Part shown: in pieces, positions 7,898 through 16,543 of the stretch | Layout: each line of letters begins with the position of its first letter | Numbering within the stretch: position 1 is the first letter of the stretch | Assembly: GCA_938046115.1 (NCBI GenBank) | Contig: CALIXX010000002.1 | Location: 1-64,000 of the forward strand | Length of the DNA stretch: 64,000 nt | Reading direction: 5' to 3' | Origin: an uncultured Candidatus Saccharibacteria bacterium | Lineage (GTDB): Bacteria > Patescibacteriota > Saccharimonadia > Saccharimonadales > Saccharimonadaceae | Notes under the pieces: model-generated | What the model saw: the letters and a program-made list of their open reading frames with translations, nothing else | What the model was told of the DNA's origin: nothing | Database searches by the model: none | Program-made: the position numbers and the translations under genes

Positions 7898-8662
7898 TTA
7901 GTCATTTGCCACTGGCCGGCCGTTCTTAAAGTCCTCCACCGCATTATTGAGCGTCGCAATTTCTTGCTTGGGGTTGGCTACAAATGAGAAGCGATAGGTC
8001 GTCTCATCGCCCTCCGTACTGAGGCGAATAGAGCCATAATTAAACATCGCTTGGAGGACACCACGCTGGTTGTAGCTGGCATCTTCGATATTCATCAGGC
8101 TGACCGTTTGCTCGGTGTGTGAAAAAATACTGGTCTGGATCTCTTGGATAACACTCTCATTTGTTAGATAAAACATATTGCGCGTATAAACCCAGACCGA
8201 CACATAGCCACCAAGAATAAAGGCCAAGATGAGCGCCATACACAGCAACATAAATGACCCAGAAGCAGAAGTTGGTAGGTGGAGGAGGTCAAAAATATAA
8301 TCGTAATTAAACATCAGTGCCAAGACAATACTCGTCATCAAGGTCGACATAACAATCGCTGGCAGCATGCCAATTGGGTGGCGACGCACTACACTAATGA
8401 TGTATTCTTGCTCACTCAGGTTGAGATTCGGAAAAGCCATGACTGATTCATCATGGCGGCGGCGCACCTCTGATGACATCCGTGGCAGGTTCGCTTCTGG
8501 GCGCGGCGCATGGTAGTGAGGAGCACCTTCTTTGCCGCTCACATCATAGAGTGTACTGCTCGCGCGTGGTGCCGTGGGCGGCTCGGCATAGAGTGGGTTA
8601 CCATCGACATCATAGGCGACGGGCCGTGGTGGATCATTGCGTTGCAATCGTTGTGAATTCAT
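7898..8662 (-). CDS. PH-domain membrane protein (YdbS/YdbT-like)
   Basis: 254 residues. A disordered proline-rich N-terminus of about 85 residues precedes two membrane spans (about 98-118 and 138-160). These lead into a bacterial pleckstrin-homology-type domain (YLTNESVIQEIQTSIF, SLMNIEDASYNQ, YGSIRLST, ending FVANPKQE). Related two-span bPH proteins sit in the membrane with the PH domain in the cytoplasm and have been linked to envelope stress; the function here is not known. A leaderless-type promoter (TGCTACAAT, 8669-8674) ends six bases before the ATG. Confidence 0.8.
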   Translation of the reverse strand: MNSQRLQRNDPPRPVAYDVDGNPLYAEPPTAPRASSTLYDVSGKEGAPHYHAPRPEANLPRMSSEVRRRHDESVMAFPNLNLSEQEYIISVVRRHPIGMLPAIVMSTLMTSIVLALMFNYDYIFDLLHLPTSASGSFMLLCMALILAFILGGYVSVWVYTRNMFYLTNESVIQEIQTSIFSHTEQTVSLMNIEDASYNQRGVLQAMFNYGSIRLSTEGDETTYRFSFVANPKQEIATLNNAVEDFKNGRPVAND

Positions 8663-8668
8663 GGGTAT

Positions 8669-8674
8669 ATTGTA
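8669..8674 (-). promoter_or_regulatory. -10 box of the PH-domain gene, leaderless geometry
   Basis: TGCTACAAT on the minus strand, six bases before the ATG at 8662. Confidence 0.6.
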
Positions 8675-8704
8675 GCATATCTTGGGCTCATCACCTCACG
8701 CCTC

Positions 8705-9712
8705 TTACTCCATTGCGCGGCCAAGATGCTGTCGTGCTCGTGGTGTCACCCGCCGGCCTCGCGGCGTCCGCTCAATAAAGCCAATTTGCAAGAGATATGG
8801 CTCATAGAAGTCTTCGATCGTCGTTGTCTCGTCACCTGTCAGAGCAGCAATTGTCGTCAGACCAACCGGGCTATCGCCATAGGTATCGAGCATCGAGAGC
8901 AGCAGGTTACGGTCGGCTGGGTCGAGGCCAAGCTCGTCAACTTCCAGCAGGGTTAGCGCTTGTGTTGTCGTTACTACATCAATAATACCATCGCCGTTTA
9001 CATCCGCATAGTCACGCACCCGCTTAAGCAAGCGGTTAGCAATCCGTGGTGTGAGGCGCGCTCTCGTGGAGAGTAATCGCGACGCCTCTGGCTTGATGCG
9101 CGTCTCGAGAATAGTCGCTGCCCGCGTGATAATCTGCGCAATCTCCTCTGGAGTGTAAAACTCCAAACGATAGATATGCCCAAACCGATCACGCAATGGC
9201 GCTGCAAGACTCCCCGTCCGTGTCGTCGCGCCAATCACTGTAAAGCGTGGTAGATCGAGCCGGACACTGCGGGCCGCTGGCCCTTTGCCAATGACGATAT
9301 CGAGCTTAAAATCCTCCATTGCCGAGTATAAAATCTCTTCCACGGCCCGTCCCAAGCGATGGATCTCATCAATAAACAACACATCACCATCATTGAGGTT
9401 AGTCAAGATCGATGCTAAGTCGCCCGCTTTCTCGATCGCAGGGCCACTGGTGACTCGCAAGCCAGCTCCCATTTCGTTGGCAATCACCGCCGCCATCGTC
9501 GTCTTGCCAAGGCCAGGTGGGCCATAGAGCAAGACATGGTCGATCGGCTCACCACGCTTCTTGGCTGCCGCAATTGCCAACTGCAAATTCTTCTTCAGTC
9601 GCTCCTGCCCCACATACTCCGCAAAGCGCTGTGGTCGCAGCGTCACCTCAATGCGTTGCTCCTCGCTATCATCCGCGTGGCTACTAGTATCAACAATTCG
9701 TTCTATCGCCAT
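8705..9712 (-). CDS. ruvB: Holliday junction branch-migration helicase RuvB
   Basis: 335 residues, the AAA+ motor of the RuvAB complex. Motifs: Walker [15 protein letters not shown], Walker [12 protein letters not shown], sensor [13 protein letters not shown], arginine finger region [16 protein letters not shown], and the C-terminal winged helix ending [17 protein letters not shown]. The first residues are the usual variable acidic lead. It is transcribed alone from TGATATAAT (9719-9724), which ends six bases before the ATG. ruvA and ruvC lie 3-7 kb away in a separate cluster rather than in the common ruvAB arrangement. Confidence 0.98.
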   Translation of the reverse strand: MAIERIVDTSSHADDSEEQRIEVTLRPQRFAEYVGQERLKKNLQLAIAAAKKRGEPIDHVLLYGPPGLGKTTMAAVIANEMGAGLRVTSGPAIEKAGDLASILTNLNDGDVLFIDEIHRLGRAVEEILYSAMEDFKLDIVIGKGPAARSVRLDLPRFTVIGATTRTGSLAAPLRDRFGHIYRLEFYTPEEIAQIITRAATILETRIKPEASRLLSTRARLTPRIANRLLKRVRDYADVNGDGIIDVVTTTQALTLLEVDELGLDPADRNLLLSMLDTYGDSPVGLTTIAALTGDETTTIEDFYEPYLLQIGFIERTPRGRRVTPRARQHLGRAME

Positions 9713-9718
9713 AGGTTT

Positions 9719-9724
9719 ATTATA
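9719..9724 (-). promoter_or_regulatory. -10 box of ruvB, leaderless geometry
   Basis: TGATATAAT on the minus strand, six bases before the ATG at 9712. Confidence 0.7.
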
Positions 9725-9806
9725 TCATTGGTGATGCATGATAAATTATCTATGCGATTTTTTACGAAGATAAACAAAGTACCTTGTATTACTTCCGCTG
9801 GTTGCC

Positions 9807-10274
9807 TTAAGACTGTGGTAAGTTCTCTTGCACCGCAAGGACAATCTTGCCAAACAGCTCCTCGCTCACACGGTGCTCACCACTCTCTAGATGCCGTGGC
9901 CACTTTGGATCAGGGAATTCCTCCCCCGCAAAGTGTGTACCGTTAGCATAGCGCGGGTAGAGGTGCCAGTGCACATGGGTCGACTGCCCAGCCTTGACGG
10001 CATTGTTCATCAGGCATTCCCAGTTGCACACGTCTGCACCAAAGGCCTGAGTAATTGCGTGCTCCATGCTGCGGATCACTACGTGGAGCTCGCGCCAATC
10101 GGTCTCATCGAGCTCACTAAGTGATGACTTGTGCTCACGTAGCGTCACAAACCCCTTGCCTAGATATAGCTGATTACGATCGAGCACCGCATTCCATCGA
10201 TCGGTTCGCATGACCACCGCTGGGTCATCAATTGTTTGCTCTGCCACAAATGGGCAGATGTCACAGTTTTTCAT
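9807..10274 (-). CDS. HIT-family nucleotide-binding protein
   Basis: 155 residues with the histidine-triad active site THVHWHLYPRY near residue 105, using the pattern H-x-H-x-H. A CxxC pair (CDIC) near the N-terminus may bind zinc. HIT enzymes hydrolyse or transfer nucleoside monophosphates from substrates such as dinucleoside polyphosphates or adenylated intermediates. A frame starts at 10328 overlapping the previous stop (TAATG), but a perfect AAGGAGGTGAT site lies just upstream of the ATG at 10274, so that start is preferred. It is downstream of the HD hydrolase gene in the same direction, which could link the two in nucleotide turnover (inference). Confidence 0.88.
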   Translation of the reverse strand: MKNCDICPFVAEQTIDDPAVVMRTDRWNAVLDRNQLYLGKGFVTLREHKSSLSELDETDWRELHVVIRSMEHAITQAFGADVCNWECLMNNAVKAGQSTHVHWHLYPRYANGTHFAGEEFPDPKWPRHLESGEHRVSEELFGKIVLAVQENLPQS

Positions 10275-10327
10275 TTTTATCACCTCCTTCTCTTGCTCTA
10301 TTGTAGAGGAGAAGATGCTGCTTGTCA

Positions 10328-11077
10328 TTACTGATTATTCTGTCGCTTAAGCCACGGGTTGCTCATTTCCATAATGCGCTTAAGGTGAGATTTAAGAGTA
10401 TCCAATCGTTTTTGGATTTCGTCCTCAGCAATACCAAGTGATTGAAAGTCATTCTCCAATGACTCCATATATTTTGGCAAGAAATCTGCCTCAAACTTCT
10501 GGAAGTTCTCCCATGACATTTTTGGGTGCTCCTCATCGTGAAATGCCTCAGCACCGCGCCAGAATGTCTCCCAATCAGCTGTCATATAGGCCATATCAGC
10601 GTGATGGAGTAGCTTCGCCTCGGGTGTATCACGTTGCTGGAGTGAGGGCGCCATAATTGTACCTCTAATGGCTCGATCGAGGAAAGCAATATCGTGATCA
10701 GTCAGGTCAATCTTATTGCTTTTGATATCTTCCTTCATGAGTGCTATTGCATATTCTTCCTTCGTCGGATACGCCTGAGCCTCATCATCGTCAAAACCGG
10801 CATCATGCCAAGCCGCTGCTAAGCCAAGGAGGTCTTTTTGCCATGGAGTGATCACACGTGGATAGCTATCATCAGGCAAAAGCTCTACAAGCTCGCCAAC
10901 TGCCTCCATCACATCTTTCATGTGGCCAGGATGGTGGTAAGGTAGCTTAGGATAGCGCTCACTAGCGCGATCTACTGACCCTTCAAAGGCTTTTGTATAA
11001 TGCTCCTTTGACTGGCTAATCGATTCATGTACACTATCAACCTGAGAATTAGAGGAATGAGGAAATTTATCAAACAT
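10328..11077 (-). CDS. HD-domain phosphohydrolase, paralogue 1
   Basis: 249 residues. Metal-binding HD signature: LPYHHPGHMKDV supplies the first His, AAAWHDAGFDD the HD pair, and KLLHHADMAYM a further His-Asp. HD proteins of this size hydrolyse nucleotides or phosphoesters. The substrate cannot be read from sequence. It has clear similarity along its length to the gene at 11768-12433 (LPYH..H, AAAWHDAG, EAKLLH.AD, ADW.TFWRG), so the pair arose by duplication. TATAAT lies nine bases before the ATG. The stop overlaps a possible start for the HIT frame. Confidence 0.83.
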   Translation of the reverse strand: MFDKFPHSSNSQVDSVHESISQSKEHYTKAFEGSVDRASERYPKLPYHHPGHMKDVMEAVGELVELLPDDSYPRVITPWQKDLLGLAAAWHDAGFDDDEAQAYPTKEEYAIALMKEDIKSNKIDLTDHDIAFLDRAIRGTIMAPSLQQRDTPEAKLLHHADMAYMTADWETFWRGAEAFHDEEHPKMSWENFQKFEADFLPKYMESLENDFQSLGIAEDEIQKRLDTLKSHLKRIMEMSNPWLKRQNNQ

Positions 11078-11146
11078 AGATGTCCTATTATATGGGTAAA
11101 TTCATCAGTTGTCAACAGAGGTGCCTATACACCTCAGCTGTGGGTA

Positions 11147-11716
11147 TTATAACCGACGAACTTTTTTGCCAGTCGGCTTGCCAACTCCACGCAGATGCGG
11201 TACTGTTGTAGCTGCAACAACGCCAGCCGCTATACCGCCTGCGAGGCGCGTCCGCCCGGGTTTACCGCGTGCCGCTACAATGGCAAAAGCCGCCGTAGCG
11301 ATATTAGCGGCTCGTTTGTAGCGCCCACCCTTGGTCACCTCACCAGTTTTTGCCAGATGGTAGGCATTGGCTGCGCCAGTTGCTGCCTGCCCAAGGGCAA
11401 CGGCAGCAATTCCCGCTCGCGCCTCAGGATAGCGCTTGCCTAACTCATACATTACACGCACCACAGCAGCTGTGTCTACTACGCCGTCAGTCACACGGCG
11501 CAGTGGCGTATCATCAAGAATTTGCCCATCAGCAACATCAGCCACCATAAAAGCTGCAAGCGCAGGCCCAATCGGCTTGCCGTCACGTGCCTGCCGGGCA
11601 ATATATTCTACGCCACCATAGCGCAGGGCCGTTAGTCCCACACTCGCCATTTCTCTTAGGCGAGATACATGATGCGTATCAGGCTTCTCCGAATTTTTCT
11701 GCTCAGGATTTCTCAC
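11147..11716 (-). CDS. CDP-alcohol phosphotransferase-like protein (degenerate motif)
   Basis: 189 residues starting at a GTG codon. The segment MVADVADGQILDDTPLRRVTDGVVDT recalls the CDP-alcohol phosphatidyltransferase signature (D-x2-D-G ... G-x3-D-x3-D). However, the AR pair is missing, the spacing is one residue long and the last Asp is absent. Hydrophobic Ala/Gly/Val-rich stretches follow and GEVTKGGRYKRA resembles the family's basic loop. The tail is strongly basic. It may be a diverged family member without standard catalysis, or an unrelated membrane-associated protein. It lies between two paralogous HD-hydrolase genes on the same strand. Confidence 0.5.
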   Translation of the reverse strand: MRNPEQKNSEKPDTHHVSRLREMASVGLTALRYGGVEYIARQARDGKPIGPALAAFMVADVADGQILDDTPLRRVTDGVVDTAAVVRVMYELGKRYPEARAGIAAVALGQAATGAANAYHLAKTGEVTKGGRYKRAANIATAAFAIVAARGKPGRTRLAGGIAAGVVAATTVPHLRGVGKPTGKKVRRL

Positions 11717-11767
11717 ACTATGTGCTAGTATCTCATATTTTTTGCATTGTTGCTACTGCATGCAATA

Positions 11768-12433
11768 TTATTTTGCAGTATGAGCTACTGGCTCTGGCAT
11801 ACGCACAAATTGTTCCATATGCTGCTGCAGTGCCGCACAATACTGGCCAATAACAGATGGAGCAATACCTAGCAGCAAACCATCTGTCTGCATCTCTGCT
11901 AAACATATTGCAAAGAAGCGCTGCTGCCTCTGCAAAAACTCTACCCATGGGGTATCTGGTTGCTCCTCTACCCGATAAGCCATCGTGCCCCGCCAAAATG
12001 TTTGCCAATCTGCAAAGAGAAACCCGATGTCGGCCAAATGAAGCAACTTAGCCTCAAGGGTGCTGCGCTGCAGTGGTGGCACAACGATCGTACCAAGTAT
12101 TGCTCGCTCCACAAAGGCATAGGCCTCGCTATCTAGCTCAAGCCCTTCTCTTTGGCTGTCTTGTACAAACAATGCAACTGAGTATGCCTCTTTGCACCAG
12201 TATTCTTTGGCTGCAGCATGGTCGTAACCAGCATCATGCCAGGCCGCTGCTATAACGAGAAGTTCATGCTGCTGAGTCGAAAATGTATATCGAGGTACAA
12301 GGCGTATCAGTTCTTTTGTCATTTGCACCACATCATCCATATGTTGCGCGTTATGGTATGGTAGCGATGGATAAGCCTGACGAGCACGCTGCACTGTAGC
12401 CGACAACAAAGAGGTACTATTCATAATAGTCAC
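11768..12433 (-). CDS. HD-domain phosphohydrolase, paralogue 2
   Basis: 221 residues. It has the same HD pattern as the gene at 10328-11077: LPYHNAQHMDDV, AAAWHDAGYDH, EAKLLHLADIGF, then the shared DWQTFWRGTMAY block. The C-terminal third is more diverged and Gln/His-rich, and the N-terminus is about 25 residues shorter. GTG at 12433 or ATG at 12424 may be the start; no ribosome site separates them, and a TACGAT lies nearby. Separate substrates for the two paralogues are likely but unknown. Confidence 0.8.
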   Translation of the reverse strand: MTIMNSTSLLSATVQRARQAYPSLPYHNAQHMDDVVQMTKELIRLVPRYTFSTQQHELLVIAAAWHDAGYDHAAAKEYWCKEAYSVALFVQDSQREGLELDSEAYAFVERAILGTIVVPPLQRSTLEAKLLHLADIGFLFADWQTFWRGTMAYRVEEQPDTPWVEFLQRQQRFFAICLAEMQTDGLLLGIAPSVIGQYCAALQQHMEQFVRMPEPVAHTAK

Positions 12434-12730
12434 TATCGTATTACACTGTTGTCAGTATGTCAAGTTACTGATATTATGCCAAATCCTCAGCAACTATTAC
12501 ACTTCTCACTATTTTCTCGATAGAGTATGATTCCCTTACATAATAACGAGGTTTGGTTCTAGCACTCAGAGATTGGTATCTTAAGAAAGACGATTGATTC
12601 CCTAAAAGGAATTTCAAAGAAAATATTAGTTCAAGTAGGTAACGCTTTGCTTGTTCAACGCAAGAAATGTTTTTCATCACCAAGAGTTTTAGCAATTTAC
12701 AACACTATTCTCTGTTGATATCAATGCGGC
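12434..12730. other. AT-rich gap without a supported gene
   Basis: About 300 bases between the second HD hydrolase and ruvA, clearly more AT-rich than its surroundings. A 73-codon frame on the minus strand (12474-12695) encodes a Leu/Ser-rich peptide with no ribosome site. I see no hairpin with a T run. Confidence 0.5.
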
Positions 12731-13306
12731 TTACTGCTTCAAAGCCATTGTCACTCGCTGCGCCGTCGGTAAGCTCGTATCAATATGAGCAAGTGCTTTG
12801 GTGGCATCTGCCAACGTATAGCCTAGCGCAACCAACGCTTCGAGTGCTTCGTCGTTTGTATCAAGCTCTGCCTGCACAGGCGCGTCGTGAGCAGCATAGT
12901 ACGTTGGCACGCCCACCTTATCTCGCAGGTCTACCACCACACGCTCAGCAGTCTTTTTGCCCACCCCACTGGCTTTTTGGATAAAGGCCGCATCGGCATT
13001 GGCTAAGGCATTACGCACCTGCTCAGCCTCACCAAGGCTGAGGATAGCCAGTGCCGCCTTGGGACCTACGCCTTGCACTGTGATGAGCAACTCAAACAGT
13101 TTCTTGGCTGCCCGCGATGAAAAGCCAAACAGCTCCTGAGCTTGCTCCCGGATATGGTGATATGTATAGAGCTTGACTGCCTCACCAAGCTGCATCGCAT
13201 CATAATCATGCGCTGCAACCGCTATTTCGTAGCCAACCCCCTGCACATCAATAATGACACTACCCGCAAACTTCTCATCAACTTGGCCAGCAATATGAGC
13301 AATCAT
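12731..13306 (-). CDS. ruvA: Holliday junction DNA helicase subunit RuvA
   Basis: 191 residues. The OB-fold N-terminal domain (MIAHIAGQV ... VIIDVQGVGYEIAV), two helix-hairpin-helix motifs (LLITVQGVGPKAALAIL and IQKASGVGKKTAERVVVDL) and a C-terminal RuvB-binding domain (EALEALVALGYTLADATKAL) are all present. RuvA tetramers bind four-way junctions and load RuvB. It starts 18 bases after the PBP stop codon and so probably shares its transcript. Downstream is an AT-rich gap. Confidence 0.97.
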   Translation of the reverse strand: MIAHIAGQVDEKFAGSVIIDVQGVGYEIAVAAHDYDAMQLGEAVKLYTYHHIREQAQELFGFSSRAAKKLFELLITVQGVGPKAALAILSLGEAEQVRNALANADAAFIQKASGVGKKTAERVVVDLRDKVGVPTYYAAHDAPVQAELDTNDEALEALVALGYTLADATKALAHIDTSLPTAQRVTMALKQ

Positions 13307-13324
13307 CCGCGTCTCCTCAAAGCA

Positions 13325-15853
13325 CTAAAAGTTAGTCCTGAAGAAGTTGTTGTTATTGCCACCAGTATTGTTCTGACTATTCTGCCCAGAGCTATCATCG
13401 TCGCTCGTACCACCGGTACCAGAACTATCACCACTCGTACCACCGGTGTTACCACTGTTGCCGGTATTATTGCGGCGGCGAGTATTACCGTTGATAGTTG
13501 AGCTATTATCACTGTCGTCGCTTGTGTTACCAGAGCTCCCTCTGCTACTTGACGACCGGCAGCTTGCGATGTTCTTTGAGTAATGACTACTGTCAAAGTC
13601 TTTTTCGTCGATGGTAATGATGCGCTTTTGCTCAACGTCGCAGACACGGATTTGCTGTTTCGTCGTAGAGCAGTCTGAGCTGTTCTTTGAGTACTTCGTA
13701 CTGTCGAAGTCATCTTCGTAGATAGACTCCATCTTTTTATCGCTGAGGTTACAGACTTCGATCTTGGTACGCACAACATTACACTGCTTAGTTGGCAATG
13801 CACCAGTTAGGAAGTATTCTTTGTATGTCCCCTTGGCATTCTCGGTAGTAGCCAGGCCACCGTCGCTCGTACAGACCGAGCGCTGCACAACACCACTTGG
13901 CACAGGGAATTGGGTGTTCGACTGACCTGCTAAGAGTTTCGTCATTGTGTTGCGCCAGATTGGCCCTGCCATGTCTGAGCCACCATTTTTCATTGGTGTA
14001 TTGTCATTATTGCCAACCCATACGCCAACGGCATACTCTGGGTTATAGCCAATCGTCCACGCATCTTTGTTGTCATTCGTCGTTCCTGTCTTGACGGCCG
14101 CGGTGTGGCCAGGCACCGTGAGGGTTGAACCAAATACGCTCGCTCGTGCCGAATTATCGGACAAAATATTTGAGATCAAGTAGGCCCCGCCTTCGCTAAT
14201 TGCCCGCTTGCTTGTCGCATTGGGCCAGCTAACTTTCTTGTTGTATTTGTCATTGACTTGCTCAATGAGCCCCAGCTCAAACTGCTGCCCTTGGTTGCCA
14301 AATGCTGCGTAGGCATTAGTCATTTGCGTTAGCGATGCCTCACCCGAGCCAAGTGCGAGAGACAAACCATTCTTCTCACCTGTTGCTTGAGTAATCGACG
14401 AGATACCAAGATTGTTAGCCGTTTGAACCGACTTACTAATACCAAACTTCTTCATGATCTCCACGCTCGGAATGTTGAGCGACCAGCTAATTGCTCGACG
14501 TGTCGTCACACTTCCGTGCCAACGTTTGTCAGCGTTGAGCGGCTGGTAGCCACCGCCAAAGTCCGTTGGCTTATCTTGGAAAATTGTCGCTGGTGTAATA
14601 ACCCCCTCGGCTAGTGCTCCTGCATAGTAGATCGGCTTGAAGCTACTGCCTGGCTGGCGCGGCGTTGTGGCCATATTGACATTACCCCACTGTGGGTTGT
14701 TGTAGTCGGCACTGCCCACTAGTGCGCGCACCCGGCCTGTCTTAACGTCTATCACAACACCGCTTGCATTCGTCCCACCACGGTTATTGAGGTATGGAAT
14801 CTGCTTGGAGACGTTATCGATCAGCATCTGCTGCGTATCCATATTGAGCGTTGTCTTCACCTGGTAACCTGAGCGCATTAACTTACCATACGCATTTTTA
14901 TCGTCCGCACTGTATAGTTTCTGTTTGAGTTGGTTTATAACCATCTGCGCAAAGTGTGGTGCAATCGACTTAACGGTATTTGCCGTCGATGCATACGAGA
15001 GCTGCTGCGCATATGCTGCGTCTTTTTGCTCATTAGTGATAGCACCCACATCAACCATGCGGCCGAGCACTGTCTTTTGGCGCTGCTTGGCCTTTTCTGG
15101 GCTACCGCTAATTGGTGAGTAGGCAGTTGGGGCTGGTAGGACACCAACAAGCATAGCGCTCTCGGCTAGCGTGAGATCCTTCGGTGCTTTACCAAAGTAA
15201 ATCTTGGCTGCCTCTTCAATACCAAATGAGTCTTCACCATAGTACACAGAGTTGAGATACATCTCGAGGATTTGGTCCTTCGTATAATTCTGCTCGATCG
15301 CTAGTGCTACGAACAGCTCTTGATATTTACGCATAAAGGTCTGTTCACTTGTGAGGACGGTGTTCTTGGCGAGCTGCTGCGTAATGGTCGAGCCACCACC
15401 ATGACGCTGGAAGGCTGCCCGGAAGATACCGATTAGACTGAACCCAGGGTGTTTATAGAAGTCTTTATCCTCACTAGCCAGTAGCGCATTTTTCATACTG
15501 TCTGAGATGTCAGCTAGTTTCACCATATTGCGGTGCTGAGCTCGCCCCACACTATAGAGTGGCTTGTTGTTGACATCATTGAGGACAATACCAGTGTTGT
15601 TGCGGTTCATCAGCCGCTCTTGGTCAGAAATATCACGTGCATAATATAGGTATGTCAAGATCGGCACAATCAGCAAAAACAGCAAAAACGGCGTCAGAAT
15701 CACCATCGCCTTCTTCTTTTTGCTCATATTCCAAAACCATAAGAAATGTTTATGCTCGCGTCTTCGGCGCGGTGGCTTCGACTGGCGAACCTCTCCAAAG
15801 TTGGCATATCTGCCCATTCGGGCTGGTTGTTGTCTTCCTCGAGGTAGTTGCAT
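13325..15853 (-). CDS. class A penicillin-binding protein (glycosyltransferase/transpeptidase)
   Basis: 842 residues, bifunctional peptidoglycan synthase. Basic cytoplasmic tail, one membrane span (about 52-72), GT51 domain with the catalytic EDKDFYKHPGF and GGSTITQQLAKN, then transpeptidase motifs SSFKPI (catalytic Ser), SLN in ISWSLNIPS, and KTGTTND. After the enzyme come two tandem Cys-containing repeats of about 38 residues (VCNLSDKKMESIYEDDFDS and VCDVEQKRIITIDEKDFDS) and a roughly 90-residue Ser/Asn/Gly/Asp tail ending FFRTNF. The tail is unusual and may bind wall or span it. A TGGTATAAT box ends six bases before the ATG. ruvA follows closely. Confidence 0.95.
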   Translation of the reverse strand: MQLPRGRQQPARMGRYANFGEVRQSKPPRRRREHKHFLWFWNMSKKKKAMVILTPFLLFLLIVPILTYLYYARDISDQERLMNRNNTGIVLNDVNNKPLYSVGRAQHRNMVKLADISDSMKNALLASEDKDFYKHPGFSLIGIFRAAFQRHGGGSTITQQLAKNTVLTSEQTFMRKYQELFVALAIEQNYTKDQILEMYLNSVYYGEDSFGIEEAAKIYFGKAPKDLTLAESAMLVGVLPAPTAYSPISGSPEKAKQRQKTVLGRMVDVGAITNEQKDAAYAQQLSYASTANTVKSIAPHFAQMVINQLKQKLYSADDKNAYGKLMRSGYQVKTTLNMDTQQMLIDNVSKQIPYLNNRGGTNASGVVIDVKTGRVRALVGSADYNNPQWGNVNMATTPRQPGSSFKPIYYAGALAEGVITPATIFQDKPTDFGGGYQPLNADKRWHGSVTTRRAISWSLNIPSVEIMKKFGISKSVQTANNLGISSITQATGEKNGLSLALGSGEASLTQMTNAYAAFGNQGQQFELGLIEQVNDKYNKKVSWPNATSKRAISEGGAYLISNILSDNSARASVFGSTLTVPGHTAAVKTGTTNDNKDAWTIGYNPEYAVGVWVGNNDNTPMKNGGSDMAGPIWRNTMTKLLAGQSNTQFPVPSGVVQRSVCTSDGGLATTENAKGTYKEYFLTGALPTKQCNVVRTKIEVCNLSDKKMESIYEDDFDSTKYSKNSSDCSTTKQQIRVCDVEQKRIITIDEKDFDSSHYSKNIASCRSSSSRGSSGNTSDDSDNSSTINGNTRRRNNTGNSGNTGGTSGDSSGTGGTSDDDSSGQNSQNNTGGNNNNFFRTNF

Positions 15854-15859
15854 AGTTTA

Positions 15860-15865
15860 ATTATA
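15860..15865 (-). promoter_or_regulatory. -10 box of the class A PBP gene, leaderless geometry
   Basis: TGGTATAAT on the minus strand, six bases before the ATG at 15853. Confidence 0.7.
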
Positions 15866-16008
15866 CCATCGTTCTGGTGCAATGTGCTGAAAACACCAAT
15901 CTTAGCGCTTTTCTCTTTCTCATCTCTGATAGAGCACAAGCATAAGCCTTTTTATAATCTAATTTCTAGCCTTGTTAGTGTAGTTACACCGGTAGCAGCT
16001 CACTATCT

Positions 16009-16479
16009 CTACCGTGTCATAAATGCTGCCATAATCGCTGCCGCGAGAGCATCTGCACAGTCATCTGGCTTGGGTACCGTCTGAAGGCCTAATTGGAGCC
16101 GCACCATCTCTTGCACTTGCTTTTTGTCTGCTTTGCCATAGCCAGTGATTGTCTGTTTGATCTGGAGTGGTGTATATTCCTCAATCCGCAGACCCGCTCG
16201 CTGACCGGTCAGTAGCGCTACGCCACGTGCTTCGGCTACGCTCATAGCGGTAGTTATATTACGAGTAAAAAAAAGCTTCTCGATCGCCATCATCGTGGGC
16301 TGTGTCTCTGCAATAATACTCGTAAGGCCATCGAATATCTCACTAAGGCGCTCTGGTATTGGAGTGTGTGCTGGCGTTGTAATAACACCCGCCGTGACGA
16401 GTCGCGTTGCGCCACCATGAGCGTCAATGACGCCAAAGCCAAGGATACCAGTACCTGGATCTATACCAATGATTCGCAT
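16009..16479 (-). CDS. ruvC: Holliday junction resolvase RuvC
   Basis: 156 residues with the RNase H-like fold of RuvC. Acidic active-site residues are in MRIIGIDPGTGILGFGV, MAIEKLFFTRN and the C-terminal KPDDCADALAAAIMA; the basic patch GYGKADKKQV is also present. It cuts junctions symmetrically after RuvAB migration. It sits upstream of the PBP and ruvA genes on the same strand, separated by about 150 bases and a new promoter. TATACT at 16486-16491 ends six bases before the ATG. Confidence 0.96.
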   Translation of the reverse strand: MRIIGIDPGTGILGFGVIDAHGGATRLVTAGVITTPAHTPIPERLSEIFDGLTSIIAETQPTMMAIEKLFFTRNITTAMSVAEARGVALLTGQRAGLRIEEYTPLQIKQTITGYGKADKKQVQEMVRLQLGLQTVPKPDDCADALAAAIMAAFMTR

Positions 16480-16485
16480 GATGCT

Positions 16486-16491
16486 AGTATA
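16486..16491 (-). promoter_or_regulatory. -10 box of ruvC, leaderless geometry
   Basis: TATACT on the minus strand, six bases before the ATG at 16479. Confidence 0.6.
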
Positions 16492-16543
16492 GCTGAATCT
16501 GAGAGCTTCTGCTATATACCGCTATGGTATAGCTAATGAGACT

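Noticed and set aside
10275..10328. Upstream start of the HIT gene at 10328 coupled by TAATG
   Set aside because: The added residues are encoded by the ribosome site AAGGAGGTGAT itself; ATG at 10274 fits family length.
12474..12695. 73-codon minus-strand ORF in the AT-rich gap
   Set aside because: No ribosome site, no promoter at the right distance and low-complexity Leu/Ser composition; treated as chance.
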